64,000 nt of DNA from Planctomycetota bacterium. GTDB taxonomy: Bacteria; Planctomycetota; PUPC01; JACPCR01. The notes below the pieces were generated by a model. The model was not told the origin of the DNA and did no database searches. It worked only from the letters and a program-made list of their open reading frames with translations. The stretch spans positions 31,213 through 95,212 of the forward strand of contig JAQBXN010000017.1 in the NCBI GenBank assembly GCA_027625095.1, read 5' to 3'. Positions 43,626 through 53,891 of this stretch are shown here, one piece after another. The translations under genes were made by a program, and so were the position numbers. Each line of letters opens with the position of its first letter. The first letter of the stretch is position 1.

Positions 43626-46600
43626 ATGCTCAGCCGATCAACATTAATCACTGCTGCCCTTCTGTCTAATCTATTTCTGCATGTCTGGGCAGAAGAGACT
43701 AAGACCAGAAACGACATCCTGCTTGAAGCCGAAGAATTCAAAGGACGCGGCTGGACTAAATCTGAAATGGGCTATTGCTGGGGCGCGCCTCATTTGTGGT
43801 CGCGTGCCAAGCTTGAAGCAGACGCGGGCCCTCGTCCGGCCAGGGCGACAAAGACCACGACTATCCCAAAACCCGGCCGCTACAACCTCTGGGTGCATTA
43901 CGAAAGCGTCGCTGGCTTCGACAGCTATTTCACTGTGCGTGTGATTCAGAACCGCAAAGAGAAGCTGGCTGCTCAATTTGGCCGAAAAGAGACGAGTACG
44001 TTCTGTCCGTTTGCCCCGACACCCCTGACGACTCACGACTTGCGCTGGTGGTATCACCACGGCGACCTTGTCTACGACAATCGAGAGGTGGAACTCGAGG
44101 CGGGGGAGGCAACCGTCGTCATTGAGAAGGCGGGAAACGGTCCGTCACCCGCCAAACGTTTCATCGATTTTCTGTATCTGACAGATGACCTCCAGGACAA
44201 TCCCATCAAGGCTGGCTCACCGGGCTGGTTCGAAAACTTCATCAATCGCACGGCGGACACCAATCTGGTTTACATGCGCTTGACGGTCTCTCTGGATGCG
44301 CCCACACCACTGGCCATTCACGGTGTCACCTACTGGCCACACCAGCCTCCCTATTATGTTTTTGGCCAGGCGTTCATGGGTTTGAAAGGCAAAGGTGCTG
44401 ACAAGTGGTCTTATCGAGTGCCGGAACTTGACGAGTTCCTGAAACCGGGCGAATCAACACCTTGGATGCCGATTAAAGTCAGGACGACCGGCGACAATCG
44501 TTTCTGGATGAGAGCCTGGCCATCGAGCGAAAGTCATTTCACAACGCTTAAGCGCTACTCCAGCACTTATAAGGAACTGATCGAAAGCATCACGCAGCCG
44601 GTAGATCTTAGAGGCCTTCGCATCGAAGTGGCCGCCGACCAGATGGGCAAAAGAATCCTGCGAACCATCACCGTCAACGAGTCTGTCTCGGAATTCAGCG
44701 TGTTCATGACTCGACACTGCCGAGAGCCGGAACACATCACGACCTGGAATGAAGTTAACGCCGTGCGGCGGCAGGCCATTATCGATGCCAAACCAATCGG
44801 CCGGCTGCCGGAACGATTTCCGATAACGGTCGGGTTCTGGCAGATCCCTCAGCTCGATATCACCCGGTCCATGGGCGAGACCTGGCCGAACATCGGCGAA
44901 CTGATCGACGGAGAGACCATGCAGAAGCACGGCTTCAAGGGTTTCAAGGTGGATTGGTATGTGGGCTACGTGAAGAAGCCGGATCAGAAGCTCTACGATG
45001 CCTATCGCGTGCTCAGCCAGAAGCGGCAGGAGGATTTCAAAAAACTCGGGGTGGCAGACGGCTATCCCAAGGTTATCAAGCTGATCGACGAGCCGTCTAT
45101 GTGGTCACTCACTCATATGGGTCAGGACGAGTTTTTTCATACCGGCTTCCAGAAATACCTCAAGGAGCAAAGACTGGCGCCGGAAAAATTCCTTAACGCC
45201 GAAGCCGCGGCGAAGGTCGCCTCAGAAGCGAAGACGGGCAAGAAGTTGAGCGAAGAGGAATTGTTCAAACTCATAAGACTTGGCAACAATACAGACCACA
45301 CTTGGAATCCTGAGCTTTACTACCACAGCCAGATTTATCGCTCACTGGCCTTCGCCGATTATTACCGACCCTACACTGAGATCGCGCATGAGGTCTACGG
45401 CAAGGACTGCATTGGCTGTCCGGTGAATCTTGCGCCCAACAAGATGAGCTTTCAGCAGGGGTGGCTCGACGGGATCGACTACATCGATTTTTTCAGAAGC
45501 AAGGCCAGCACGATGATGCTGTCCGAATCCTGGCACGACAACGTCCCGGGCCTCGTCAGCCAGCTCGATGCGACGATGATGGACCTGTTTCGCTGCGCGG
45601 CCAAGTATCACGATCACCCGTTCGGCCAATACGCCGTCTGCGATACCAACCGGGCCATTGACGGCATCTCAACCGCAATAAAATCTCTGGCCATCGTCTC
45701 GCATGGCGCAACGTTCCTCGAGTATTACTGCGGGGAAGGGGCCTACCCGGGCAGTACCGATGGCCCCATTCTCGAGCAGAAGGATCTACTCCAGGAAATC
45801 ACCCGGTTGAACTACGCCATCGGAGAAGTTGAAGACATCCTGCTCGATGGCGAATTACCGAAGGCCGAAGTCGCGCTCCTCTGGAATCGTACGAGTCACA
45901 TCTGGGACAGCGCGCCTGAACGCCGGAACTTCAGCGACGAGTGGTTCAATGTCTACCTTCAGGAATTCCAGTGGCTGCACCTCGCTTTACGTCACGCGGG
46001 AATCTGGGTCGACATCGTCACCGAAGACGACTGCGCTGAAGGGCGCCTGAAAGATTACAAGGTGCTCTACCTCGTCGGCGAACAGATCCAGGAAAACGCC
46101 GCCAAAGCCATCCGCGATTGGACCGAAAGCGGCGGGTGTCTCTTCTCACCCGCAGGAGGCGGCCTCCGCAACGAATACAACCGACCACTCGATACCTTGA
46201 AGGAGATCTACGGCATTACCGAGAGCCAACTGACACGCGTCCACCGAACGATGAACCTGAAAGTAGAGCTCCCACGCCAGGCCGCCATAGATCGACTCTA
46301 TTCTGCAGATGCTGATTTCGTAATCACCGCAATGGATGCCTTCGCTTTCCGTCAGAGTTTTCCAAAACCAACCGGAAAAGTGCTCGCGTATTTTGCCGAC
46401 CGCACAACGCCGGCAACGGTTCAGAACGATTATGGCAAAGGCAAAGCCTGGCTTTGCGGCTCACTGCCGGGCGTTGCCTATATGAAACCTTCCGTTCCCG
46501 TCGGCATTTTCAGCCGCAGCCTCGAGCCGGATGACCTGATGCACTTCCGCCCGACGAAGTTCAACGATGCGGTCAGAGAACTGATCACGATTCCTGCTAT

Positions 46601-46862
46601 GAAGGCAGGCGTCAAACCCTCTGCCGTTTGCAATCCTGTCTACGTCGAAGCCGTCCTATGGAAGAAGGGCAATCAGCACCTGCTGATTCTCAACAATCAC
46701 TCTGGCAAGCCGCTGGATGAGGTCACCATTACTGTTTCAGGGCTCGGCACTGCGAAGTCATTTCGAAGCCAACAGAAGAACACGATCAAGGCAAGCGGGG
46801 AGGGCGTTGACCTGAAGCTCAGCCTGCCCCTTCGGCTTTATGATTTCGTTTACATTGAGTGA
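43626..46862 (+). CDS. Large secreted protein, putative glycoside hydrolase
   Basis: 1078 residues with a signal peptide (MLSRSTLITAALLSNLFLHVWAE). The first 200 residues look like a carbohydrate-binding beta sandwich (YNLWVHYESVAGFDSYFTVRV, EVELEAGEATVVIEKAG). The middle (about 400-760) has a TIM-barrel look with GFKVDWYVGYV, KLIDEPSMWSL, MLSESWHDNVPG and FLEYYCGEG. The last 300 residues resemble the beta-galactosidase trimerisation fold (HAGIWVDIVTEDDC, YKVLYLVGEQIQENAAKAIRDWTESGGCL). Similar to GH42-like families, but I cannot fix the family. Catalytic Glu candidates lie in IDEPS and LSESWH. It probably degrades polysaccharide outside the cell. Confidence 0.8.
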   Translation: MLSRSTLITAALLSNLFLHVWAEETKTRNDILLEAEEFKGRGWTKSEMGYCWGAPHLWSRAKLEADAGPRPARATKTTTIPKPGRYNLWVHYESVAGFDSYFTVRVIQNRKEKLAAQFGRKETSTFCPFAPTPLTTHDLRWWYHHGDLVYDNREVELEAGEATVVIEKAGNGPSPAKRFIDFLYLTDDLQDNPIKAGSPGWFENFINRTADTNLVYMRLTVSLDAPTPLAIHGVTYWPHQPPYYVFGQAFMGLKGKGADKWSYRVPELDEFLKPGESTPWMPIKVRTTGDNRFWMRAWPSSESHFTTLKRYSSTYKELIESITQPVDLRGLRIEVAADQMGKRILRTITVNESVSEFSVFMTRHCREPEHITTWNEVNAVRRQAIIDAKPIGRLPERFPITVGFWQIPQLDITRSMGETWPNIGELIDGETMQKHGFKGFKVDWYVGYVKKPDQKLYDAYRVLSQKRQEDFKKLGVADGYPKVIKLIDEPSMWSLTHMGQDEFFHTGFQKYLKEQRLAPEKFLNAEAAAKVASEAKTGKKLSEEELFKLIRLGNNTDHTWNPELYYHSQIYRSLAFADYYRPYTEIAHEVYGKDCIGCPVNLAPNKMSFQQGWLDGIDYIDFFRSKASTMMLSESWHDNVPGLVSQLDATMMDLFRCAAKYHDHPFGQYAVCDTNRAIDGISTAIKSLAIVSHGATFLEYYCGEGAYPGSTDGPILEQKDLLQEITRLNYAIGEVEDILLDGELPKAEVALLWNRTSHIWDSAPERRNFSDEWFNVYLQEFQWLHLALRHAGIWVDIVTEDDCAEGRLKDYKVLYLVGEQIQENAAKAIRDWTESGGCLFSPAGGGLRNEYNRPLDTLKEIYGITESQLTRVHRTMNLKVELPRQAAIDRLYSADADFVITAMDAFAFRQSFPKPTGKVLAYFADRTTPATVQNDYGKGKAWLCGSLPGVAYMKPSVPVGIFSRSLEPDDLMHFRPTKFNDAVRELITIPAMKAGVKPSAVCNPVYVEAVLWKKGNQHLLILNNHSGKPLDEVTITVSGLGTAKSFRSQQKNTIKASGEGVDLKLSLPLRLYDFVYIE

Positions 46863-46935
46863 GCGGGAACGCGTCAGATTTGCTGGTAAGGTAATGGCTC
46901 GTTCCCCAGAAAGTCATCCCCGGTCTGAGAGAACC

Positions 46936-47385
46936 ATGAGGACACCTTTGTCAAAGCTGGTCGAGAACAAAATCCTGCAAGGCGAATTGCTGGAAGAAAT
47001 CTGGGAGAAGCATCCATTTGTGATCAGCGCCTGGCATTTCGGCTCTACCCTAAGAGGGGACGCACGCCCCGAAAGTGACGTGGATATCGCCGTGCTCACT
47101 GAAACAACTGGCGAAGACATCATCCTGGAATTGGCTCAACTGGAGAATGACATAGCACGCCAGTTGGGCGGGGCAGCCATCGACCTGGTGGTTTTGAATG
47201 AGCAGGCGGTTGTTTTCCAGCACAAAGTCCTCGCGACAGGCAAGCTCATCTACGATTGCAAGCCTCAACAGCGTGCCTTGTTCCAGGCTCAGGTCATCTC
47301 GTGGTATTGCGATTTTCTACCCACGTTGAAGCTGTTTGAGAAATACCGTCTCAAGGGACTCAGAAGGAGGGCGGGAATCCGGTGA
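46936..47385 (+). CDS. mntA: MntA-like nucleotidyltransferase antitoxin
   Basis: 149 residues from the ATG at 46936 (an alternative ATG lies at 46894). Minimal nucleotidyltransferase with G-S-T-L-R-G at 36-41 and S-D-V-D at 47-50 (GSTLRGDARPESDVDIAV), plus the third Asp in IDLVVL. In the HEPN/MNT system this protein AMPylates HepT to silence it. It overlaps HepT (GTGA at 47382-47385), the normal arrangement. Function is inferred from the well-known pair. Confidence 0.9.
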   Translation: MRTPLSKLVENKILQGELLEEIWEKHPFVISAWHFGSTLRGDARPESDVDIAVLTETTGEDIILELAQLENDIARQLGGAAIDLVVLNEQAVVFQHKVLATGKLIYDCKPQQRALFQAQVISWYCDFLPTLKLFEKYRLKGLRRRAGIR

Positions 47386-47807
47386 ATCTCTCTGATATTC
47401 AAACTAAGCTGGATACTGTCAGCGACAATCTGGATAGGCTTGGGCAATTACCCACAGAAACCTACGAAGAGTTCGTCTCCGATTTTCGCACAGTCGATTC
47501 AGCGCTACACCGACTGCAGACAGGTATTCAAGCATTGGTCGATATTGCAGCTTACGTCGTCAGCAATCTTGGACTCAGGACTCCGTCATCGTCCATCGAC
47601 GTAGTGAATGCGCTCCACGAAGCGGGGCATTTGTCAGAGCCTGAAGCGGCAAAATTCACAAAAATGGTGCAATTCAGGAATCGAGTTGTCCACCTCTACA
47701 ACAGAATCGATCACCAGATTATCTACGACATCATCACGAAAGAACTGGACGATATTCGGGGTTTCTACGCAATTCTCCTGGACCGGATTGAGGCTGATGC
47801 AGAATGA
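47382..47807 (+). CDS. hepT: HepT-like HEPN ribonuclease toxin
   Basis: 141 residues, DUF86/HEPN fold, all helical. The catalytic motif R-x4-H-x-Y is intact: R99, H104, Y106 in FRNRVVHLYNRID. RNase toxins of this family cut RNA and are inhibited by MntA through AMPylation of the tyrosine. Starts with GTG at 47382 overlapping the mntA stop; AAGGAGG lies about 12 bases upstream. Confidence 0.92.
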   Translation: MNLSDIQTKLDTVSDNLDRLGQLPTETYEEFVSDFRTVDSALHRLQTGIQALVDIAAYVVSNLGLRTPSSSIDVVNALHEAGHLSEPEAAKFTKMVQFRNRVVHLYNRIDHQIIYDIITKELDDIRGFYAILLDRIEADAE

Positions 47808-47843
47808 AAGCCACATCGGGGCTGTGAGTTCTTCCTTGTTCTT

Positions 47844-48431
47844 TCACAAGGGCTGCAGAAGGCTGATAAGCGTTTCTGCTTCATCTTCCGTCATCCTCAG
47901 TTCCCCGCGGATCGGCTGGGAGTCATCAAAACTTGCGCCGAGGCTGCTCACTTCGGGCTGTTGATTGGTCATCAGGTGCGAGCAGTTCTCAAAAGACAAT
48001 CCGATTGAATGGTTGCCGTCTCGCGAGATCTTGACCAACAACGGATCACACCCTCCTTCCTCAGTGGGCAACTCACAGATACGATCTGCGTTGTAACGGG
48101 AATCAACAAGCTGGCAGACGGATTGAAGCATGCCGTCTTTGAGCGCATAAGTGCGTACGCCATCGATGTCTTGGAAGACATGCGATGAACCACAAGACAG
48201 TTCAATGGTAATCGGCACTCTCTTGAGGCGGGTAAATTCGAAACAGAGAACATCCCCGGTTGATTTGAACTGAGTGTCAAGGACGCCTTCTCCACAATGC
48301 TTGTAGATTGTTTTCCATTCGATTCCTTCAGTCTGAATTTCAGTTTCAGGACTCAGCGGCTCGCCACCGTCCATTCGAACAATCCAGACAGGATTGAATT
48401 CGGGCAATACGTTTCCACCAGGCACGAGCAT
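47844..48431 (-). CDS. Hypothetical protein
   Basis: 195 residues from the ATG at 48431, chosen because AGAGGAAG lies about 6 bases upstream. No signal peptide or membrane segment. Six Cys are scattered (HCGEG, DVLCFEF, LSCGSS, SVCQLV, RICELP, GGCDP, FENCSH), and the composition is globular and beta-rich. I do not recognise the family. It converges on HepT, ending 37 bases away, and might be an accessory gene. Confidence 0.7.
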   Translation of the reverse strand: MLVPGGNVLPEFNPVWIVRMDGGEPLSPETEIQTEGIEWKTIYKHCGEGVLDTQFKSTGDVLCFEFTRLKRVPITIELSCGSSHVFQDIDGVRTYALKDGMLQSVCQLVDSRYNADRICELPTEEGGCDPLLVKISRDGNHSIGLSFENCSHLMTNQQPEVSSLGASFDDSQPIRGELRMTEDEAETLISLLQPL

Positions 48432-48588
48432 TTTTGCTTCCTCTAGATCTAAGTAAGACAAGTGATCCTCGAACGCAGAATAATCATCCGCCTTTCGTCA
48501 CACAACAGTGTCATCTTTCGAATCAGATTCCTGTGAACATCACGGTTGTGAGGGTCGCGCACATCTATAGAATACCGCCGCTTGATTT

Positions 48589-48665
48589 CGGGGCGTGGCT
48601 CAGCTTGGTAGAGCGCTGCGTTCGGGACGCAGAGGTCGCTGGTTCGAATCCAGTCGCCCCGACCA
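48589..48665 (+). tRNA. tRNA-Pro (CGG)
   Basis: Acceptor CGGGGCG (48589-48595) pairs with CGCCCCG (48655-48661). Discriminator A and encoded CCA at 48663-48665. The anticodon arm CTGCG-TTCGGGA-CGCAG carries CGG (48623-48625). T-arm CTGG-TTCGAAT-CCAG fits. Confidence 0.97.
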
Positions 48666-48670
48666 GATAC

Positions 48671-48704
48671 ACCCTTGCAGGAAATAATCTTGCAAGGGTT
48701 TTTT
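48671..48704 (+). terminator. Rho-independent terminator after tRNA-Pro
   Basis: Stem ACCCTTGCA (48671-48679) / TGCAAGGGT (48691-48699) with a T-run to 48704. Confidence 0.92.
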
Positions 48705-49173
48705 CTTGCCCCTTTCGGCAGTTATTGCGCCTGCCCCTTTTCTTGCCCCCATCGCTGCCCCTTTCGGGATGGTAACCGGTCAGAAAACGCGGGCAGGCCA
48801 GGATTGGTGGTTCCGGCTGGAATCCAACTGAAACAACTCAATCAGTGTCAGAGAATCCGAAGCTTGAGTCTTGATTTCTTTCGGATTCTTCTCCTGCAAA
48901 TGACATTAGAGAGAGCCTTGTCACTTCTCTCATTCGCAGGTGTTTAAAGAATTGCAGAAGCGAAGAACATCAGCATGGACCTGCCTGTCCAGGGGTTTCT
49001 TCCTTAGCTGGTTGGCTCTCTTTCTTGCATCATCAACAGTTGTAGCCTTGACAGACTGGATAAGCTTCCCGTCCTTACGAAGTTGATAGCCCTGAAATGC
49101 TGACGTGGTGTTGAGTTCACACCTGGTTCCTTCAAAGTCTCTCGACTCTTCATTAACGAGCGAAGCTCCTACT
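48705..49173. other. Gap beyond tRNA-Pro with a possible coding remnant
   Basis: On the minus strand the stretch 48930-49170 reads naturally for about 55 residues (GYQLRKDGKLIQSVKATT, VDDARKRANQLRKK, DRQVHADVLRFCNSLNTCE) but has no start codon of its own; upstream it becomes an antisense shadow of the DUF1501 gene. It could be the tail of a lost gene next to the tRNA, a common integration site. Integrase motifs are not visible. Nothing else is seen here. Confidence 0.35.
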
Positions 49174-50619
<1,446 letters not shown>

Positions 50620-50714
50620 GGCTTTGTTCAATCGAGCAGTTGGCAGTTGTCCCGGAGGGACGGAGGAAAATCGCGCCTGGTTTTGAACCTTATCGTTACC
50701 TGCATTCTATCTTT

Positions 50715-50960
50715 TGAACACCAAAGGTGTTCCGTCTTACAGCCCAGGGTTCGCGATTCTGCGAGCAACCCTGGGTTCTCGGAAGAAGACGGAGCCCTCA
50801 ACCCCAACGGGGTTGCGTCCATACAATCCGGCCTTGAAAGCAGTTGGGTATGGATGCAACACCTTCGGCGTTGATCGGAAATCGTCCTCCGGTCCCAGGG
50901 TAGCTCGCAAAGCCTCGCAACCTTGGGCTATAGGATACAACCTCCTTCGGGGTTGCAGAA
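50715..50960. repeat. Nested inverted-repeat element E4
   Basis: Mirror-placed modules: AGCCCAGGGTTCGC...GCGAGCAACCCTGGGTT (about 50750-50777) against CCCAGGGTAGCTCGC...CAACCTTGGGCTA (about 50893-50930), and CAACCCCAACGGGGTTGCGTCCATAC (50799-50824) against GTATGGATGCAACACCTTCGGCGTTG (50847-50872). It closes with CAACCTCCTTCGGGGTTG (50938-50955). No gene in 50620-51076. It separates the DUF1501 and PSD1 genes. Confidence 0.7.
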
Positions 50961-51076
50961 AATGTGGGTAACGACAGGGCTTGATACCTTTGGCGATTTG
51001 CCTCAGTCTCTTCGGGACTATCGAGAGTCGAGAATATTTTGGCCTGAATCCCAATGGCTAACAGCTCCTTTCAGAA

Positions 51077-53845
51077 TCAATCTCTAACGATGGTTTCGTC
51101 GAGGTTCAGGACAGTGCTGGCGATCAGCATCCAGGCGGCGAGCTGCGGCTCGTCGCTCCACGGGGCGATCCTGGTGGCGGGCTCGATGGCCCACACACCG
51201 ACTTGGCCCCCCTTGAAAGCGCCACCGTCTGCATCTTGCAGGCCCAACTCCATAATTTGAATATCGCGGTCTCCTACTTTGAACAGGTTACCGATCGTGA
51301 GCTGGAGTGGCCCGCGACGATCCGCCGGGTCATCGACGTGAGCGGCATCGAAGTCGAAGAGGGTTGCAGCCTCAGGCGACTGTGGCTCGAGGCCGACAGT
51401 GAATTTTGCGTTGCCGGCGGCCCAACGTCCGGCATGTTTGTGTCCCTCGAGCGTCAGCTTGCCGAATCCTTGTGCGTATCGGGACGCAACTAGCGACGCC
51501 GCTGGACCTGTAGAAAAAGCGTTGCCTTGAGCGCCGGAAATATCCGCATCCCAGAAAGCATTCGTGTCCTCGCCACCGATCAGATATTGGGTGTGCGCGG
51601 AGAGGGTAATCGGGGTGATCGCCACGTAGGCGTAACCGTCGGCATCTGGCTTCGAGCCGTCTGGAACTGTCACAGAGGCCAGCAAGGTCGGGCCCTCGCC
51701 GGGGAACTCGCCCTGCTTGAGCAGAGCCGCCGCATCCTTGGGCGACGCCTTGAACCGCGCCTCAAAGTTCGTCAGCCCTTCGCCCAGTGTCTCGATATCT
51801 GCGGGTGACGGGCTGCGGCCGGTGACTCGCCGGAACAGGGACGCGAGCCGGTCAGTTTTGCTTCCATCGGTTTTCAACGTGCGCATGGCGAGCAGCTTCG
51901 CGCACTCGAGATGTTGCTCGTCGTTCATGGTGGCGAGCGCTTGCAGTGGCGTGTTGGTGGGCGTTCTCAGGGCATTGCAGCCGTTTCGCTCCGGGGCGTC
52001 GAAGATGCTCATCGTCGGCGGCGGGCTGGTGCGTTTGTGGAAGGTGTAGATGCTGCGGCGATAGAGGTCGTCACCCTTGCCCTGCACGAAACGTCCCGTT
52101 GTCGAGCCTGGGTTGGCCTTCTCGTCCCACAGTCCTGGCGGCTGGTAGGGCTTGACGGGCGGTCCGCCGAGTTTTTCGACGAGCAGACCGGAAGTAAAGA
52201 GCGCGGTATCACGAATCTGCTCGGCGCTCAAACGCTGCCGCGGAAAGCTTCCAAGAAGGCGGTTGTCCGGATCGGCCTGCGCCAGATCGGGGCGGCCCGA
52301 GGACGACTGCCGGTAGGTGTCGCTGGTGACGATGAGGTGCAGCAGTTCTTTGGTTCGCCACGTTTTCTGGAATTCGACGGCAAGGAAGTCGAGCAGATCC
52401 GGGTGGCTGGGGTACGCCCCTTGAACGCCAAAGTCATCCACGGATTCAACGAGGCCCGTGCCGAAAATTCTCTGCCACAGGCGGTTAACCGTGACGCGTG
52501 CGAGAAGCGGGTTCTGTTCTGAAACCAGCCATCGGGCGAGTCCGAGGCGGTTCTCGGCTGTTCCTTCGAGTGCAGCGCCGAGGACGCGCGGAGGTCGGCG
52601 TGTTACGGGACGGGCTTCTTCGGGCTGGTCGTACTGACCGCGCTTGAGGACGAAGGCGGGTTTGGGCTTCTTGCCCTCGTCCATGATCATGACCCCGACC
52701 ATCGCCCCGTTCGGATCGAGTGGTGAAGCGATCTTGATTAGCGGTGGGTAGGCGGGAGCGGTGCCGCTTTCGTGTTTCTCTGTGCTGGAGTTGAAGTAGG
52801 AGAGCAGGCTGTAGAAATCCTCCTGCGGGAGCGGGTCGAACTTGTGATCGTGGCAGCGGCAGCAGTTCAAACTGAGGCCGAGGAAGATGGTTCCGACGGT
52901 CTCTACGCGGTCGGCAGCGTATTCGTTGAGATACTCGTCAGGGATGGTCCCACCCTCGACGGTGATCGGATGGTTGCGCAGGAAGGCTGTGGCAAGGGTC
53001 TGCGTGGGCTTCGCATCCGGGAGCAGATCGCCGGCGAGTTGTTCGACGACGAACTGGTCGAACGGCATGTCCTTGTTGAACGCGTCGATCACCCAATCGC
53101 GCCATGGCCAGCCCGTGCGCAGGACATCCTGGAGGTAACCGTTGCTATCGCTGTAGCGTGCCAGGTCGAGCCAGCTCGCCGCCATCTGTTCGCCGAAGCG
53201 GGGCGAAGCGAGCAACCGTTGAACCTGTCGCTCATAGGCGTCAGTTGCCCGATCTTTGAGAAAAGCGTCGAGTTCTTCAGGGGTCGGGGGCAGCCCGGCC
53301 AGGTCAAACGACAGCCTGCGCAGCAAGGTTTCGCGGTCGGCCCTGGGAGAGAGGTCGAGGTTCGAAACGGCGAGTCGCCTGCGGATGAAGATGTCGATCG
53401 GATTGCGGTCGCTAGCGGAGACTTTGGGGCGTTTTGGGGGGATGAATGCCCAGTGCTCTTCGTATTCGGCGCCAGCCTCGATCCATCGGCGTATCGTCTG
53501 TTTCTGCTCGGCGGTCAACGTCTTGTGAGCCTCGGGCGGCGGCATGACTTTGTCCGGGTCGGGATCATTGATGCGATGCCACACCTCGCTTGCTTCGGGG
53601 GCGCCTGGGACAATCGCAATCTTGCCGCTTTTCAATTTACCGAAGGCGTGCTTTTGCATATCGAGCTGCAGACCGGCCTTGCGATGTTTAGCGTCGCGGC
53701 CGTGGCAGGCGAAACAGTTCTCCGAAAGGATCGGACGGATGTCCCGGTTAAAGGTCGGGTTTGGATTGGCCTCCGCCAATGCGACGTTCACCAATCCCAA
53801 CATGCCTGCCAGAACCAGCCCATTCATCTCAACGAAACGATTCAT
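51077..53845 (-). CDS. PSD1-type cytochrome c protein (DUF1549/DUF1553), second copy
   Basis: 922 residues with a signal peptide (MNRFVEMNGLVLAGMLGLVNVALAEA). One haem-c site CFACHG near residue 40 (IRPILSENCFACHGRD). DUF1549 follows (ASWLDLARYSDSNGYLQD). DUF1553 is at the C-terminus (TVNRLWQRIFGTGLVESVDDFG ... NTPLQALATMNDEQHLECAK). Odd feature: a 160-residue beta-rich insert splits the last helix of DUF1553 (after AALLKQGE and before LAAWMLIASTVLNLDE). It resembles domains of the LamG/DUF4082 type (AHTQYLIGGEDTNAFWDADISG). It shares general architecture with the first copy, but the insert differs. Confidence 0.9.
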   Translation of the reverse strand: MNRFVEMNGLVLAGMLGLVNVALAEANPNPTFNRDIRPILSENCFACHGRDAKHRKAGLQLDMQKHAFGKLKSGKIAIVPGAPEASEVWHRINDPDPDKVMPPPEAHKTLTAEQKQTIRRWIEAGAEYEEHWAFIPPKRPKVSASDRNPIDIFIRRRLAVSNLDLSPRADRETLLRRLSFDLAGLPPTPEELDAFLKDRATDAYERQVQRLLASPRFGEQMAASWLDLARYSDSNGYLQDVLRTGWPWRDWVIDAFNKDMPFDQFVVEQLAGDLLPDAKPTQTLATAFLRNHPITVEGGTIPDEYLNEYAADRVETVGTIFLGLSLNCCRCHDHKFDPLPQEDFYSLLSYFNSSTEKHESGTAPAYPPLIKIASPLDPNGAMVGVMIMDEGKKPKPAFVLKRGQYDQPEEARPVTRRPPRVLGAALEGTAENRLGLARWLVSEQNPLLARVTVNRLWQRIFGTGLVESVDDFGVQGAYPSHPDLLDFLAVEFQKTWRTKELLHLIVTSDTYRQSSSGRPDLAQADPDNRLLGSFPRQRLSAEQIRDTALFTSGLLVEKLGGPPVKPYQPPGLWDEKANPGSTTGRFVQGKGDDLYRRSIYTFHKRTSPPPTMSIFDAPERNGCNALRTPTNTPLQALATMNDEQHLECAKLLAMRTLKTDGSKTDRLASLFRRVTGRSPSPADIETLGEGLTNFEARFKASPKDAAALLKQGEFPGEGPTLLASVTVPDGSKPDADGYAYVAITPITLSAHTQYLIGGEDTNAFWDADISGAQGNAFSTGPAASLVASRYAQGFGKLTLEGHKHAGRWAAGNAKFTVGLEPQSPEAATLFDFDAAHVDDPADRRGPLQLTIGNLFKVGDRDIQIMELGLQDADGGAFKGGQVGVWAIEPATRIAPWSDEPQLAAWMLIASTVLNLDETIVRD

Positions 53846-53891
53846 CAGTTTCACATTTCCGCTTTCATATTTCGCATATTCATTGCAAGTC

